NCBI RefSeq assembly: GCF_000378125.1
Contig: NZ_KB899242.1
Location: 186,001 to 250,000, forward strand
Direction: 5' to 3'
DNA from: Rudaea cellulosilytica DSM 22992
GTDB lineage: Bacteria; Pseudomonadota; Gammaproteobacteria; Xanthomonadales; Rhodanobacteraceae
Length of the DNA stretch: 64,000 bases
Position numbers and translations under genes: made by a program. Shown piece after piece: positions 16,075 through 25,303 of the stretch; position 1 is the first letter of the stretch, and every line of letters begins with the position of its first letter. A model generated the notes under the pieces. It was not told the DNA's origin, searched no databases, and saw only the letters and a program-made list of their open reading frames with translations.

Positions 16075-17745
16075 TCAGCCCTTGTTGCCGAGCTGTTCCT
16101 TGAGCAGCGCACCGAGCTTGGTCGTGCCGCCGGCGGCCGACTGGTACTCCTCGAGCGCCGAGGCCAGTTCCGCCTCGTCCTTCGCCCGGATCGAAAGCTG
16201 CAGCATGCGGCCCTTGCGATCCATGCCGGTGTACTTGGCTTCGACCTTGTCGCCGACCTTGAGGTGCTGGGTCGCGTCGTCGATGCGCTCCTTGGCGATG
16301 TCGTTCGCGCGCAGGTAGCCCTCGACGCCGTCGCCGAGATCGATCGTCGCGCCCTTGGCGTCGACGGCGGTCACGGTGCCGTTGACGATGCTGCCGCGCG
16401 GATTCGCCGCCATGAACTGGCCGAACGGATCCTGCTCGAGCTGCTTGATGCCGAGCGAGATGCGCTCGCGCTCCGGATCGACCGCGAGCACGACTGCCTC
16501 GACCGTGTCGCCCTTCTTGAACTGGCGCACGAGGTCTTCGCCGGTGGCCTGCCAGGAAATGTCGGACAGGTGCACGAGACCGTCGATACCGCCATCCAGA
16601 CCGATGAAGATGCCGAAGTCGGTGATCGACTTGATCTGACCGGAGACCTTGTCGTTCTTCTTGTGGATCGCGGCGAACGCTTCCCACGGATTCGACTGGG
16701 TCTGCTTCATGCCGAGCGAGATGCGGCGACGCTCCTCGTCGACGTCGAGCACCATGACTTCGACTTCGTCGCCGACCTGGACCAGCTTGGCCGGGTTGAC
16801 GTTCTTGTTGGTCCAGTCCATTTCCGAAACGTGCACGAGACCTTCGACGCCCGGCTCCAGCTCCACGAAGCAGCCGTAGTCGGTGACGTTGGAGACCTTG
16901 CCGAACAGGCGCGTGCCAGTCGGATAACGACGGCTGATCGCGACCCACGGATCTTCGCCGAGCTGTTTGAGGCCGAGCGAGACGCGGTTGCGCTCGCGGT
17001 CGAAGCGCAGCACGCGCACTTCGAGCTCATCGCCGACGTTGACGACTTCGGACGGATGACGCACGCGCTTCCACGCCATGTCGGTGATGTGCAGCAGGCC
17101 GTCGATGCCGCCGAGGTCGACGAACGCACCGTAATCGGTGAGGTTCTTGACGACGCCCTTGACGACCGCGTTCTCCTGCAGGCGCTCGAGCATCTGCTCG
17201 CGCTCCTCGGAATGCTCGCTCTCGACGACCGCGCGACGCGACACGACCACGTTGTTGCGCTTGCGGTCGAGCTTGATGATCTTGAATTCCAGATCCTTGC
17301 CTTCGATGAAGACCGGATCGCGCACCGGACGCACGTCGACGAGCGAACCCGGCAGGAACGCGCGCACGTCCTTGATATCCACGGTGAAGCCGCCCTTGAC
17401 CTTGCCCGACACGCGGCCGGTCACGGTGGCATTCGCCTTTTGCGCTTCTTCCAACTCGTCCCACACCATGGAACGCTTGGCTTTTTCGCGCGACAGGCGG
17501 GTTTCGCCGAAGCCGTCTTCGATCGCGTCGAGGGCTACCTTCACCTCGTCGCCGACGTGTACTTCCAGTTCACCCTGTTCGTTGTAGAACTGCTCGATCG
17601 GCACGATGCCTTCGGATTTCAGTCCCGCGTTGACGACGACAACGTCGTTGCGGATTTCTACCACGATGCCGGAAACGATGGTTCCGGGTTTCAATTTGGC
17701 CAGGGTCTGGCTCTGTTCAAACAGTTCGGCAAAACTTTCGGTCAT
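16075..17745 (-). CDS. rpsA: 30S ribosomal protein S1
   Basis: RNA-binding ribosomal protein S1, 556 aa, close to the E. coli length (557). Six S1 (OB-fold) repeats are visible: residues about 20-90, 105-175, then four canonical copies with signatures such as [37 protein letters not shown] and [19 protein letters not shown]. It melts and docks mRNA on the 30S subunit. It lies between cmk and ihfB, the conserved order. The 205-bp upstream leader contains a GC hairpin and may hold the autoregulatory site known for rpsA in E. coli. Confidence 0.97.
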   Translation of the reverse strand: MTESFAELFEQSQTLAKLKPGTIVSGIVVEIRNDVVVVNAGLKSEGIVPIEQFYNEQGELEVHVGDEVKVALDAIEDGFGETRLSREKAKRSMVWDELEEAQKANATVTGRVSGKVKGGFTVDIKDVRAFLPGSLVDVRPVRDPVFIEGKDLEFKIIKLDRKRNNVVVSRRAVVESEHSEEREQMLERLQENAVVKGVVKNLTDYGAFVDLGGIDGLLHITDMAWKRVRHPSEVVNVGDELEVRVLRFDRERNRVSLGLKQLGEDPWVAISRRYPTGTRLFGKVSNVTDYGCFVELEPGVEGLVHVSEMDWTNKNVNPAKLVQVGDEVEVMVLDVDEERRRISLGMKQTQSNPWEAFAAIHKKNDKVSGQIKSITDFGIFIGLDGGIDGLVHLSDISWQATGEDLVRQFKKGDTVEAVVLAVDPERERISLGIKQLEQDPFGQFMAANPRGSIVNGTVTAVDAKGATIDLGDGVEGYLRANDIAKERIDDATQHLKVGDKVEAKYTGMDRKGRMLQLSIRAKDEAELASALEEYQSAAGGTTKLGALLKEQLGNKG

Positions 17746-17877
17746 GTTGATTCTCTAGTTGAAAAACAGATCGCCTGGGGTTGGCTATTCAGCGCGATCC
17801 ACCTGTTGTGGCACGACGGCTCGAGGCATTCGTACCGTTGCAATTCCCCGCCGACACGACGAGGGCCCAAAGCAGAC

Positions 17878-17894
17878 GCGGCCCGTCGGGCCGC
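17878..17894 (-). terminator. GC hairpin in the cmk-rpsA gap
   Basis: Perfect palindrome GCGGCCC-GTC-GGGCCGC, 7-bp stem and 3-nt loop, 57 bp after the cmk stop on the minus strand. The following bases are GTCTGCTTTGGG, so the U-tract is poor. It could be a weak terminator or part of the rpsA leader structure. Confidence 0.4.
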
Positions 17895-17950
17895 ATCCAT
17901 TTGTTTTCTGGTCTTCCAAACGCTGCTGAAAGGACAGCGTCGATTCTCAA

Positions 17951-18640
17951 TCAAGGTCGCACGAGCGCCAGAACTTTTGCGACCACCGCATCGATCGACA
18001 TTCCGGTCGAATCGATCAGGATCGCATCCGTCGCCGGCTTGAGCGGCGCCACTGCGCGCTCGGCGTCGCGTACGTCGCGAGCTTCGATTTCGCGCAAAAG
18101 GGTTGTAAGTGTAACCCCCAAACCCTTTTCTTTCAACTGTTTATAGCGTCTTTTCGCCCGCTCCTCGGCGCTGGCGGTCAAAAACACCTTGTGCTGGGCG
18201 TCGGCGAAGATCACCGTGCCCATGTCGCGCCCGTCCGCGACCAGGCCCGGTGCCTTGCGGAATGAGCGCTGCTTGTCGAACAGCGCCGCACGCACCGAGG
18301 GAATCCCCGCAATCGCCGAAGCCGCCGCACCACAGGTTTCCGTGCGGATTTCGGCCGTGGCGTCGAGGCCGTTGACGATGACGCGCGTCTCGCCGCCGTC
18401 CTTGGGATCGCGGAAGGTAATCTTCGTCGTCTCCGCACAACGCGTGACCGCCTCGGCGTCGGACAGGTCGAGCCCGGCCAAGCTCGCGGCAAAGCCGACC
18501 GCGCGGTACAGCGCACCCGAATCGAGCAGACGCCAGCCGAGCGCATTGGCCACGCGCGCGCTGATCGTACCCTTGCCCGAGCCCGAGGGACCGTCGATCG
18601 TCAATACCGGCACGAGCTTTTCGGTTTGCGCTGCGGACAT
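17951..18640 (-). CDS. cmk: Cytidylate kinase
   Basis: Phosphorylates CMP and dCMP with ATP. The 229-aa protein has the P-loop GPSGSGKGT at residues 17-25, the CMP-binding DSGALYRA near 41, the TAEIRTE segment, [13 protein letters not shown] with the CMP-binding Arg/Asp pair, and the lid RAKRRYKQL. Its start ATG 18640 gives the normal short leader before [13 protein letters not shown]. It is the first gene of the cmk-rpsA-ihfB-lapAB series. Confidence 0.96.
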   Translation of the reverse strand: MSAAQTEKLVPVLTIDGPSGSGKGTISARVANALGWRLLDSGALYRAVGFAASLAGLDLSDAEAVTRCAETTKITFRDPKDGGETRVIVNGLDATAEIRTETCGAAASAIAGIPSVRAALFDKQRSFRKAPGLVADGRDMGTVIFADAQHKVFLTASAEERAKRRYKQLKEKGLGVTLTTLLREIEARDVRDAERAVAPLKPATDAILIDSTGMSIDAVVAKVLALVRP

Positions 18641-18833
18641 GGAATTCGACGGGAGCGAGGACGCGGCATTCTAGCCGAGCCGGATCGCGATGCCGAAGTG
18701 GATTGGCAAAAATTGCGCGTATGTTCCCGCACGTGCCGTTGCCGCAGGAGTTGTAAGGAAAATCACGCTGATCGGTCGAATACTGTGCACGCGCGGATCT
18801 CCGTTCCGCGCTTCCAGCGAAGGAAAAGCCGCC

Positions 18834-19823
18834 ATGCATCCACGTCAACGCAATGATGTCCGCCCCAGCGAGATCACGCCGGAACGGGTCTATCGGCAGC
18901 GGCGCGAGTTGCTCAAGATGCTCGGCATCGGCAGCGTTGGGCTCGTCGCCGGTTGCGGATCGGAAAACGCGCCCAGCGCGGCAATCGCCGAGGATTCCAG
19001 CGCAACCGAAAAGCCGCTGACCATCGCGAAGAAAGGCGAATACACCCTGCCCGACCCGCAGACCAGCTTCAAGGACGCGACGCACTACAACAACTACTAC
19101 GAATTCGGCACCGACAAGAGCGACCCGGCGCGCACCTCGGGCCGGTTCAAACCTACGCCATGGAGCGTGGAAATCGCCGGCCACGCCGAACTCACGGGCA
19201 AGTTCACCCTCGAGGACATCCTCAAGCCGCATGCGCTCGAGGAGCGCGTCTATCGCCATCGCTGCGTCGAAGGCTGGTCGATGGTGATTCCCTGGGACGG
19301 CATTTCGCTCGCCGATCTGCTCAAGCGCTTCAAGCCGACTGCACAGGCAAAATACGTCGCCTTCACCACGGTCAACCGGCCGTCCGAAATGTCGGGCATG
19401 CGATCGGCCGTGCTCGACTGGCCATACCGCGAGGGCCTGCGCATCGACGAAGCCATGCACCCGCTCGCCTTCCTCTCCACCGGACTGTACGGGCGCGAGC
19501 TGCCGAACCAGAACGGTGCGCCGCTGCGCCTGATCGTGCCGTGGAAGTACGGCTTCAAGGGCATCAAGTCGATCGTGAAGATCGAATTCACCGATTCGAG
19601 GCCGCGGACGACCTGGAATCTTGCCGGGCCCGGCGAATACGGCTTCTATTCCAACGTCAATCCGGACGTCGATCATCCGCGCTGGAGCCAGCGCACCGAG
19701 CGGCGCATCGCCGGCGATGGCTTCAACCTGTTCGGCAACCGCATCGAGACCAAGCCGTTCAACGGCTATGCCGACCAGGTCGCGAGCCTCTACGCGGGCA
19801 TGGACCTGCGCAAAAATTTCTGA
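18834..19823 (+). CDS. msrP: Protein-methionine-sulfoxide reductase catalytic subunit MsrP
   Basis: Periplasmic molybdoenzyme (YedY) that repairs oxidised methionines, receiving electrons from MsrQ. The 329-aa protein starts at ATG 18834 (AAGGAAAAG upstream). Its twin-arginine region reads RQRRELLKMLGIG (residues 21-33). The molybdenum-ligating cysteine is C144 in YRHRCVEGWSM. TPWSVEIAGHAEL and PLRLIVPWKYGFKGIKSIV are typical. Oddly, the hydrophobic core ends LVAGC (37-41), which resembles a lipobox, so the protein might be a Tat-exported lipoprotein instead of being freely soluble. It is 2 bp upstream of msrQ. Confidence 0.95.
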   Translation: MHPRQRNDVRPSEITPERVYRQRRELLKMLGIGSVGLVAGCGSENAPSAAIAEDSSATEKPLTIAKKGEYTLPDPQTSFKDATHYNNYYEFGTDKSDPARTSGRFKPTPWSVEIAGHAELTGKFTLEDILKPHALEERVYRHRCVEGWSMVIPWDGISLADLLKRFKPTAQAKYVAFTTVNRPSEMSGMRSAVLDWPYREGLRIDEAMHPLAFLSTGLYGRELPNQNGAPLRLIVPWKYGFKGIKSIVKIEFTDSRPRTTWNLAGPGEYGFYSNVNPDVDHPRWSQRTERRIAGDGFNLFGNRIETKPFNGYADQVASLYAGMDLRKNF

Positions 19824-19825
19824 CC

Positions 19826-20476
19826 ATGCCGATGTTTAGAGACCGCATCGCCGCAAGCAAACCGCTGGTTTTCCTGCTCTGCCTAGTGCCACTCGCCGCG
19901 TTGGTGTGGGACACGATCCAGAACGAACTCGGCACTGACCCGGTCGCCCAGCTCGAACACCGCACCGGCCTGTGGGCATTGCGTCTGCTGCTCGCCACGC
20001 TCGCGATCACGCCGCTGCGTCGCGTCACTGACTGGAACAAGGCAGTGCGCTACCGGCGCATGCTCGGCCTGTTTGCGTTCTTCTACGTGAACGTGCATTT
20101 CGCCGTCTATCTGTTCATCGATCTCGGCGGCTATTCCGCTGACATCGTCGAGCAGATTGCGAAGAAACCGTACATCACCGTCGGCTTCACCGCGTGGCTG
20201 CTGCTGCTTCCACTCGCGTTCTCTTCGACGCAAAAGGCAATGCGTCGCCTCGGCCGACGCTGGGGGCAATTGCACAAGCTCGTCTACGCGATTGCCTTGC
20301 TCGCGCTTCTGCATTTCCTTTGGCTCGTGAAAGCCGACAAGCGCGAGCCGCTCGCCTACATCGCGGTGTTCGCGTTGCTCATGCTGTGGCGGCTGCCCTG
20401 GAAGAAGCTCAGTTCGCCGGACAGGCGCCCTTCCCCGCCGCCGCGTACCCACGCGCCGCAGACGCAATCCGACTAG
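19826..20476 (+). CDS. msrQ: Protein-methionine-sulfoxide reductase heme-binding subunit MsrQ
   Basis: Inner-membrane b-type cytochrome (YedZ, ferric-reductase-like domain) that passes quinone or flavin electrons to MsrP. The 216-aa protein has about six membrane helices; conserved histidines for heme are seen in LEHRTGLWALR, YVNVHFAVYLF, QLHKLVYAIALLALLHFLW. It begins with MPMFRDRIA, two bases after msrP stops. The proline-rich tail overlaps the convergent pqiC gene by 68 bp. Confidence 0.95.
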   Translation: MPMFRDRIAASKPLVFLLCLVPLAALVWDTIQNELGTDPVAQLEHRTGLWALRLLLATLAITPLRRVTDWNKAVRYRRMLGLFAFFYVNVHFAVYLFIDLGGYSADIVEQIAKKPYITVGFTAWLLLLPLAFSSTQKAMRRLGRRWGQLHKLVYAIALLALLHFLWLVKADKREPLAYIAVFALLMLWRLPWKKLSSPDRRPSPPPRTHAPQTQSD

Positions 20477-21029
20477 CGATCGCGCTCAGCGCGCGGCGGT
20501 GGCCTTGCACGAGTTCGTCGTAGCCCGGGCCCACGCTTTCGCGCGCCTCGCTCGCGCACACCAGCACCTTGGCGTTCGGGTCGTTCGTGCTCAGGCTCCA
20601 CACAGCATCGATCGCGGCGTAGGCCCCGGCTACCGAGTCGAAGCGGCGCAGGTCGACTTTGATCGTCACCACCTTCGCACCTCTGGGACGCGGCTGACCG
20701 GCGGCATCGGTCGTCGCCAACTCGCGCGAGAGCTCGGTCGACAGCGCCGTGCGCGCCTCGTCGGCAAGTGGCGCGATCCAGCGTTCCTGTTCGAGCGGAG
20801 TCATGCCGCCGCCGTCGCGCACGACGAGTTGCGGCCGGTCGACTTGCGCGGGAATGCCGACCGGTTGTACGTCGATCAGAAACGATGCCGGTGCCGACGA
20901 GGTCGCCCCTTCCGCGGCTGTGCCGAGCAGCGTGTGGTAGTGCGTCGGCAGCGTGCTCGCGCAGCCACCGAGCATCAGGAATCCGAGCGCGACCGAGGCG
21001 CGCAAAGCAATCGCAAAGCGGGGCTTCAT
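20409..21029 (-). CDS. pqiC: PqiC-like ABC-transport auxiliary lipoprotein
   Basis: Outer-membrane-directed lipoprotein of 206 aa, DUF330/PqiC family. The signal peptide ends LMLGGCAS, a lipobox with C23. The body has the family features PTHYHTLL at the mature N-terminus and QVDRPQLVVR. It works with the MCE protein PqiB, which bridges the periplasm for lipid movement. Its start overlaps the pqiB stop (ATGA, 21026-21029), so the two are translationally coupled. Confidence 0.85.
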   Translation of the reverse strand: MKPRFAIALRASVALGFLMLGGCASTLPTHYHTLLGTAAEGATSSAPASFLIDVQPVGIPAQVDRPQLVVRDGGGMTPLEQERWIAPLADEARTALSTELSRELATTDAAGQPRPRGAKVVTIKVDLRRFDSVAGAYAAIDAVWSLSTNDPNAKVLVCASEARESVGPGYDELVQGHRRALSAIASRIASAARGYAAAGKGACPAN

Positions 21030-22705
21030 GGCTTGTTTCCTTTCGCGTCCTGCTCGGTCGGATTGCGCAGCGCCGGATCGGCCGGCTTGCCGCGCAATAG
21101 CGTCTCCGGATGCACGCCGAGATAATCGGTCAACACGCGCACCGAACGCGCCGCGCGCTGCATTTCCGCCAGCGTCTGCGCCAGGTTCTGCTGCAACGGC
21201 GAATCGGCGTCGACCGCGCGCTGTGCGCTGCCGAGAGTGCCCTGCGCGCCCGTGAGCGTGGCGCTGAATTGCGGCAACGTCGATTCGTTGACCTGGCGTA
21301 GGGTTTTATCGAGCCGGGCGATCGTGCTGTCGAGATTCTTGCCGATCGATTCGAACGGAATCCTGTCGAGCTTCTCGACGATGCCGGTCATCTCTTCCTG
21401 CAGGCGGTCGAAGCTGCCCGGCACGGTCGGCAATTCCACCGAACGCGCGCTCGCATCGAACTCGACCTTGGGTGCTTTCGGCACGAAGTCGAGCGCGATA
21501 TACAGCTGTCCGGTCAGCAAGTTGCCGACGCGCGCCTGCGCGCGCAGGCCGCGGGCGATCTGCGGCTTGATGAAATTCGCCAGACGGGTGTTCGTGTCGT
21601 TGTTGTCTTGTGCCAGTTGCGCGAATTTCTCCGCAGCGCGGCCAAAACGGTTGGGATAGATCACCACGCCGACGATCTGCAAGAAACTCTGCTTGTCGAT
21701 GTCGTAGTCGAGATTGATCGAGACCACCCGGCCGACGATGATGCCGCGGAAATCGACCTGCGAGCCGACGCCCAACCCGCGCAGTGACTGCGGAAAGCGC
21801 ATCTGCAGGTAATCCGGCTCTCCGTCGGGCGGTGCGAACGCCGTCTGCATGTCGTCGTACAGGGTGAACTGGGCACCTTCGGCGGCCAACGTCGCATCGC
21901 GCGGACCCGGCGGCGTCTGGAATGCGATGCCACCGGCAATCACGGTCGCCAGCGATTGCGTGTTGAGCTTGAGTCCGCTCGCGTCGAGGTTGAGGTCGAC
22001 CCCGCTCGCGTTCCAGAAGCGCGAGGAAACGGTGACGAAGCCGTCGTAAGGTGCATCGACGAAGATGTCCACGCGCATCTGCCGGCCGTCCTTGTCGAGC
22101 TCGTAGGACGCGAGGCGACCGACCTGGATGCGCCGGTAGTACACGGGCGAACCGATGTCGAGCGAGCCGATGTCGTTCGCCGCCAGGGTGAAGCGCTTGC
22201 CCGGCGAACCGTGAATCACCGCGGGCGGACGTTCTAGGCCGACAAAACTCTTCTTCGCCTCGTGCGATTCGCCGTTGTCCGCACCGATGTAGGCGCCCGA
22301 CAACAAAGTGCCGATGCCCGACACGCCACTCGTGCCGAAACGCGGGCGTACGACCCAATAGCGTGCATCGGCGGTGGCGAAACCGGCGGCGTCCTTGCTT
22401 AGGTTCACGCGCGCGACGACGTGCGTGTTGTCACGGGCGAGGCGGATCGAATCGACCAGGCCGATGACGACATCCTTGTATTTGACCTGGGTCTTGCCTG
22501 CTTCCAACCCCTCGGCGGTGATGAACGAAATCTCGATCACGGGCCCTTCGGATGCCCAGTTGTGAATCACCATGCCGATGCCGATCAGTGCAGCGATCGC
22601 CGGCACGATCCAGATCAGGCCGGCGCTCCAGCGTCGGCGCCGGGTCACGCTCACGCGCGGCAACGACGGTGGCGACGGCGCAGCGGAAACGTCCTCTTCA
22701 CTCAT
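21026..22705 (-). CDS. pqiB: PqiB-like MCE (MlaD) domain protein
   Basis: Periplasmic MCE protein of 559 aa with one N-terminal membrane helix (about 28-46). Three MCE/MlaD repeats follow (about 50-140, 165-225 and 285-395), with typical hydrophobic GL/SGxxY motifs such as GTLLSGAYIG and LLTGQLYIALDFVP. A C-terminal coiled-coil-like region (about 420-530) with heptad-rich LDRIPFESIGKNL and TIARLDKTLRQ forms the tunnel-lining helix in E. coli PqiB. It moves lipid between membranes. It is encoded 6 bp after the second pqiA half and overlaps pqiC. Confidence 0.92.
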   Translation of the reverse strand: MSEEDVSAAPSPPSLPRVSVTRRRRWSAGLIWIVPAIAALIGIGMVIHNWASEGPVIEISFITAEGLEAGKTQVKYKDVVIGLVDSIRLARDNTHVVARVNLSKDAAGFATADARYWVVRPRFGTSGVSGIGTLLSGAYIGADNGESHEAKKSFVGLERPPAVIHGSPGKRFTLAANDIGSLDIGSPVYYRRIQVGRLASYELDKDGRQMRVDIFVDAPYDGFVTVSSRFWNASGVDLNLDASGLKLNTQSLATVIAGGIAFQTPPGPRDATLAAEGAQFTLYDDMQTAFAPPDGEPDYLQMRFPQSLRGLGVGSQVDFRGIIVGRVVSINLDYDIDKQSFLQIVGVVIYPNRFGRAAEKFAQLAQDNNDTNTRLANFIKPQIARGLRAQARVGNLLTGQLYIALDFVPKAPKVEFDASARSVELPTVPGSFDRLQEEMTGIVEKLDRIPFESIGKNLDSTIARLDKTLRQVNESTLPQFSATLTGAQGTLGSAQRAVDADSPLQQNLAQTLAEMQRAARSVRVLTDYLGVHPETLLRGKPADPALRNPTEQDAKGNKP

Positions 22706-22711
22706 CCTGAT

Positions 22712-23320
22712 CTACTCTTCATCGCCATCCCAGATTAGGCGCGGATCGAAACTCATTGCAGCAAACATGGTCAGCACGACGACAAGGCCGAAGAACACGA
22801 TGCCGGCGCGCGGCTCGGCCGTACCGAGCAGGTGGAACTGGACCAACGCGCAAACCAGCGCAACCACGACCACATCGAGCATCGACCAGTAGCCTATCAG
22901 CTCGATGAATCGGTACAAGCGTGCGCGCTGCAGCCGCGCCCACGAGCTTTGCCGGCGCGCACTCACCAGCAGCGTGGCCAATACAAGGAATTTTGTCGAC
23001 GGCACGGCCACGCTGGCGATGAAGATCAGCAATGCGATGTCCCACGCCCCTGACTTCCAGAATTCGACCACACCGTGCACGATCGTACTCGTCTCGCCGC
23101 GGCCGAGCATGCTCGTGTACATGACCGGCAAAACGTTTGACGGGATGTAGAGGATCAGCGCAGCGACGAGGAAGGCCCAGCTGCGTGCGAGCGAATCGGG
23201 CTTGCGCGGGTGCAGCCGCGCGCCGCAGCGCGGGCACTGCGCCTGCCCGACCGCGCTGACCAGGCCGCAGGTATGGCAGCCGACCAAGCCCAATTGGGCT
23301 GCGCGCGGTGCGCTGGTCAT
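22712..23320 (-). CDS. pqiA: PqiA-like membrane protein, second half
   Basis: 202-aa paraquat-inducible protein A domain protein: an N-terminal zinc-ribbon-like segment with CHTC (about 15-18) and CPRC (about 33-36), then four membrane helices. It corresponds to the C-terminal half of E. coli PqiA. The ATG at 23320 overlaps the stop of the first half by four bases (ATGA). Together the two halves would form the inner-membrane partner of PqiB. Confidence 0.88.
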   Translation of the reverse strand: MTSAPRAAQLGLVGCHTCGLVSAVGQAQCPRCGARLHPRKPDSLARSWAFLVAALILYIPSNVLPVMYTSMLGRGETSTIVHGVVEFWKSGAWDIALLIFIASVAVPSTKFLVLATLLVSARRQSSWARLQRARLYRFIELIGYWSMLDVVVVALVCALVQFHLLGTAEPRAGIVFFGLVVVLTMFAAMSFDPRLIWDGDEE

Positions 23321-23940
23321 TCGCCAAACTCCACGGTTTCGTCGGCCGGTAGCCGGTCCCACAGCGTGCGCACATCGCGCTTGGCGATCAGCGTGATCAG
23401 CCCGGTCAGGATCAGTGTCGCGTAGGTGCCTGGGCCGGCGATCACGCTGAGCATGCCGGACAGTTTCACGATCGCGACGAGCACGCCGAGCAGAAACACT
23501 TCGGTCATGCTCCACGGCCGGATCCGATGCAGCCAGCGCATGGCGAAGGCGAAGCCCGGCGCACGCCGGCGCGCGCGCGCGAACACCAGCACCCAGCCGA
23601 GCAGGACGATTTGCAGCAGCGGCACGACGAACAGCGTCGCCGCGGCGACCAAGCCGACAACCAAGCCCGAACCGTGCGACAACGCGGCGATCGACTGCAG
23701 CAGGTTCGCTTCGTTGTGCATGCCGGACACCGCTATGCGGATCACCGGCGCCACGTTGGCGATGACGAACACGATCGCCGCGGCAAGGGTCAGCGCCAGC
23801 AGATGATCGAGATCGAGCCGGCTGGCGCGATAGAGCACGGCGCGACAGCGTCCGCAGCGGGCGATCTCGTCATCACCCAATGCACTGCGGCGATATACCG
23901 AGTCGCAGTATTCACAGATGACGAGGCCTGGATGCGTCAT
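23317..23940 (-). CDS. pqiA: PqiA-like membrane protein, first half
   Basis: 207-aa PqiA domain protein with CEYC (about 9-12) and CGRC (about 29-32) and four hydrophobic helices, including the MTEVFLLGVLVAIVKL segment common to the family. It matches the N-terminal half of E. coli PqiA. The start at 23940 is chosen because MTHPGLVICEYCDSVYRR matches the family; the open frame continues upstream to 24012 without family character. First gene of the pqiA-pqiA-pqiB-pqiC operon, 31 bp after the FHA gene. Confidence 0.88.
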   Translation of the reverse strand: MTHPGLVICEYCDSVYRRSALGDDEIARCGRCRAVLYRASRLDLDHLLALTLAAAIVFVIANVAPVIRIAVSGMHNEANLLQSIAALSHGSGLVVGLVAAATLFVVPLLQIVLLGWVLVFARARRRAPGFAFAMRWLHRIRPWSMTEVFLLGVLVAIVKLSGMLSVIAGPGTYATLILTGLITLIAKRDVRTLWDRLPADETVEFGE

Positions 23941-23971
23941 CGTTCGGCGGGCACCATGCGCGTGAACCGGA

Positions 23972-24835
23972 TCAAATGACCCCGAGGAATAGCAGGGCAA
24001 GGCCTCCGGCAATCACCGCTGCCGCGGAAATCAGCCACCAGATGTCGTTCTTGCCGCCATTGTCGCGTTCGGTCGCCGCGGAATCGGTGTTCGCCGCCGG
24101 CGCCTCGTCAGGCAACGAAATCGCCCGCATCGTCTGGGTGATTGTCGGGTCGGTGCTGGCAAGCCACGCCGGGCCGGCGCCGTACGCGGCGCGCTGCGGC
24201 AGGCCCGGCGCCTCGACGAGAAAACGAGCGCGGCCGAAGCAGATCTGGTCGCCCGCACACAGGATCGCGTCGCGCACGTCGACGCCGTTGACGCAGCTGG
24301 TGCCGCCCGCGCCGAGATCGCGCAGCACGATGGTTTCTTGCGCAAATTCGACCGCGGCGTGCCGAGCGGCGAAGCCGGGTTCGTCGAGATCAAGATCGGC
24401 CTGTGCGCCCTTGCCGGCGACGAGGCGGCCACGCACCGGAACAATCTTGCCGAAATACATCCCCGAGAGGCCGCGCAGCAACACGCGCGACGGGAGGCCG
24501 TCGACCGCAGCGGATGTCGCTGGCGGCGGAATGTCGTTGCGAATGTCGGCGTCGCGGTCGGGCTTGAGCACGATCGACACGCTGCCGAGACTGATGACAT
24601 CGCCGAGCCGCAAAATCGCCTTCTCGCGCACCGGCCGCGTGTTCACGTGAGTGCGCGCCTGTGCGTCGAGCACGGCCAATTCGATGCCGCGCTCACTGAG
24701 CTTCAAGCGCAGGTGATGGGGGGCGACGCCACTGCCGCCGATAACGATGTTATTGTCGGCTGCCGCGCCGATTCGGGTCTCGCCGGTGCCGACCAAGGTG
24801 TCGTCCTGCTCCTTGCCCGGGAAGGAAATACGCAT
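23972..24835 (-). CDS. FHA-domain membrane protein
   Basis: 287-aa protein with two forkhead-associated-like domains (about residues 8-95 and 118-210) and one C-terminal membrane helix (about 265-283). The first domain shows ETRIGAAADNNIVI and PHHLRLKL; the second shows LVAGKGAQADLDLD, ARHAAVEF, and GTSCVNGVDV, the GxxxNG pattern of FHA folds. FHA domains bind phosphothreonine, so it may read out a Ser/Thr kinase such as the one at 7305-10067; that link is an inference. Start ATG 24835 lies beside a divergent inverted repeat. It precedes the pqi operon by 31 bp and may be co-transcribed. Confidence 0.85.
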   Translation of the reverse strand: MRISFPGKEQDDTLVGTGETRIGAAADNNIVIGGSGVAPHHLRLKLSERGIELAVLDAQARTHVNTRPVREKAILRLGDVISLGSVSIVLKPDRDADIRNDIPPPATSAAVDGLPSRVLLRGLSGMYFGKIVPVRGRLVAGKGAQADLDLDEPGFAARHAAVEFAQETIVLRDLGAGGTSCVNGVDVRDAILCAGDQICFGRARFLVEAPGLPQRAAYGAGPAWLASTDPTITQTMRAISLPDEAPAANTDSAATERDNGGKNDIWWLISAAAVIAGGLALLFLGVI

Positions 24836-24840
24836 GCTCA

Positions 24841-24867
24841 ATTGTGTCCGGCTCGTTTGTACACAAT
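24841..24867. promoter_or_regulatory. Inverted repeat in the FHA/PHA divergent promoter
   Basis: Perfect 7-bp arms ATTGTGT (24841-24847) and ACACAAT (24861-24867) with a 13-bp spacer, in the 82-bp gap between divergent genes. Arm spacing fits a dimeric regulator covering two helical turns. No regulator can be assigned. Confidence 0.45.
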
Positions 24868-24917
24868 GTAGCATATGGCTCCGCGTATCGGCCCTGAATG
24901 AACGAGGATGAAACACC

Positions 24918-25196
24918 ATGGCGAGCATCGACATCCGCCGCAGGCACCACCATTCGCTGAAGGAGGCGAAGGCGGCAGTGAAGAAGACCGCGGCGGCGAT
25001 CGGCAAGAAATTCGGCATCGAGAGCGAATGGGACGGCGATACGCTGCTTTTCGAACGACCCGGCGCCCACGGCAGGATCCATGTGACCGAAAAGGAAGTG
25101 CGCGTCACCGCCGAACTCGGTTTCCTTCTCGGCGCATTGAAGCCGATGATCGAGAAAGAGATCGAGGGCCAACTCGACAAAGGGCTGGCGCGATGA
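24918..25196 (+). CDS. Polyhydroxyalkanoic acid system family protein
   Basis: 92-aa protein of the PHA granule-region family (Pfam PHA_gran_rgn). It begins MASIDIRRRHHHSLKEAKAA, with a basic amphipathic helix, a central GIESEWDGDTLLFERPG and the conserved LGFLLGALKPMIEKEIE. Biochemical role is unknown; the family is encoded next to phasins and PHA synthase genes. The start has a GAGGA site 10 bp upstream. A phasin gene follows 107 bp later. Confidence 0.85.
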   Translation: MASIDIRRRHHHSLKEAKAAVKKTAAAIGKKFGIESEWDGDTLLFERPGAHGRIHVTEKEVRVTAELGFLLGALKPMIEKEIEGQLDKGLAR

Positions 25197-25233
25197 AACG
25201 CGGGCTTCCGCGCGGCAGCGATAGTGTGAATAT

Positions 25234-25252
25234 TCTAGGCTGCGTACCTAGA
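25234..25252 (+). promoter_or_regulatory. Inverted repeat before the phasin gene
   Basis: TCTAGG-N7-CCTAGA, perfect 6-bp arms, about 50 bp upstream of the phasin start. Position fits an operator in the phasin promoter. TAG-bearing palindromes are rare in this GC-rich DNA, which makes chance less likely. Confidence 0.4.
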
Positions 25253-25303
25253 TTGGCCCCATGACGACGCATCCGCGTCCTCGAATCGAACGGGAGGAAA
25301 ACG

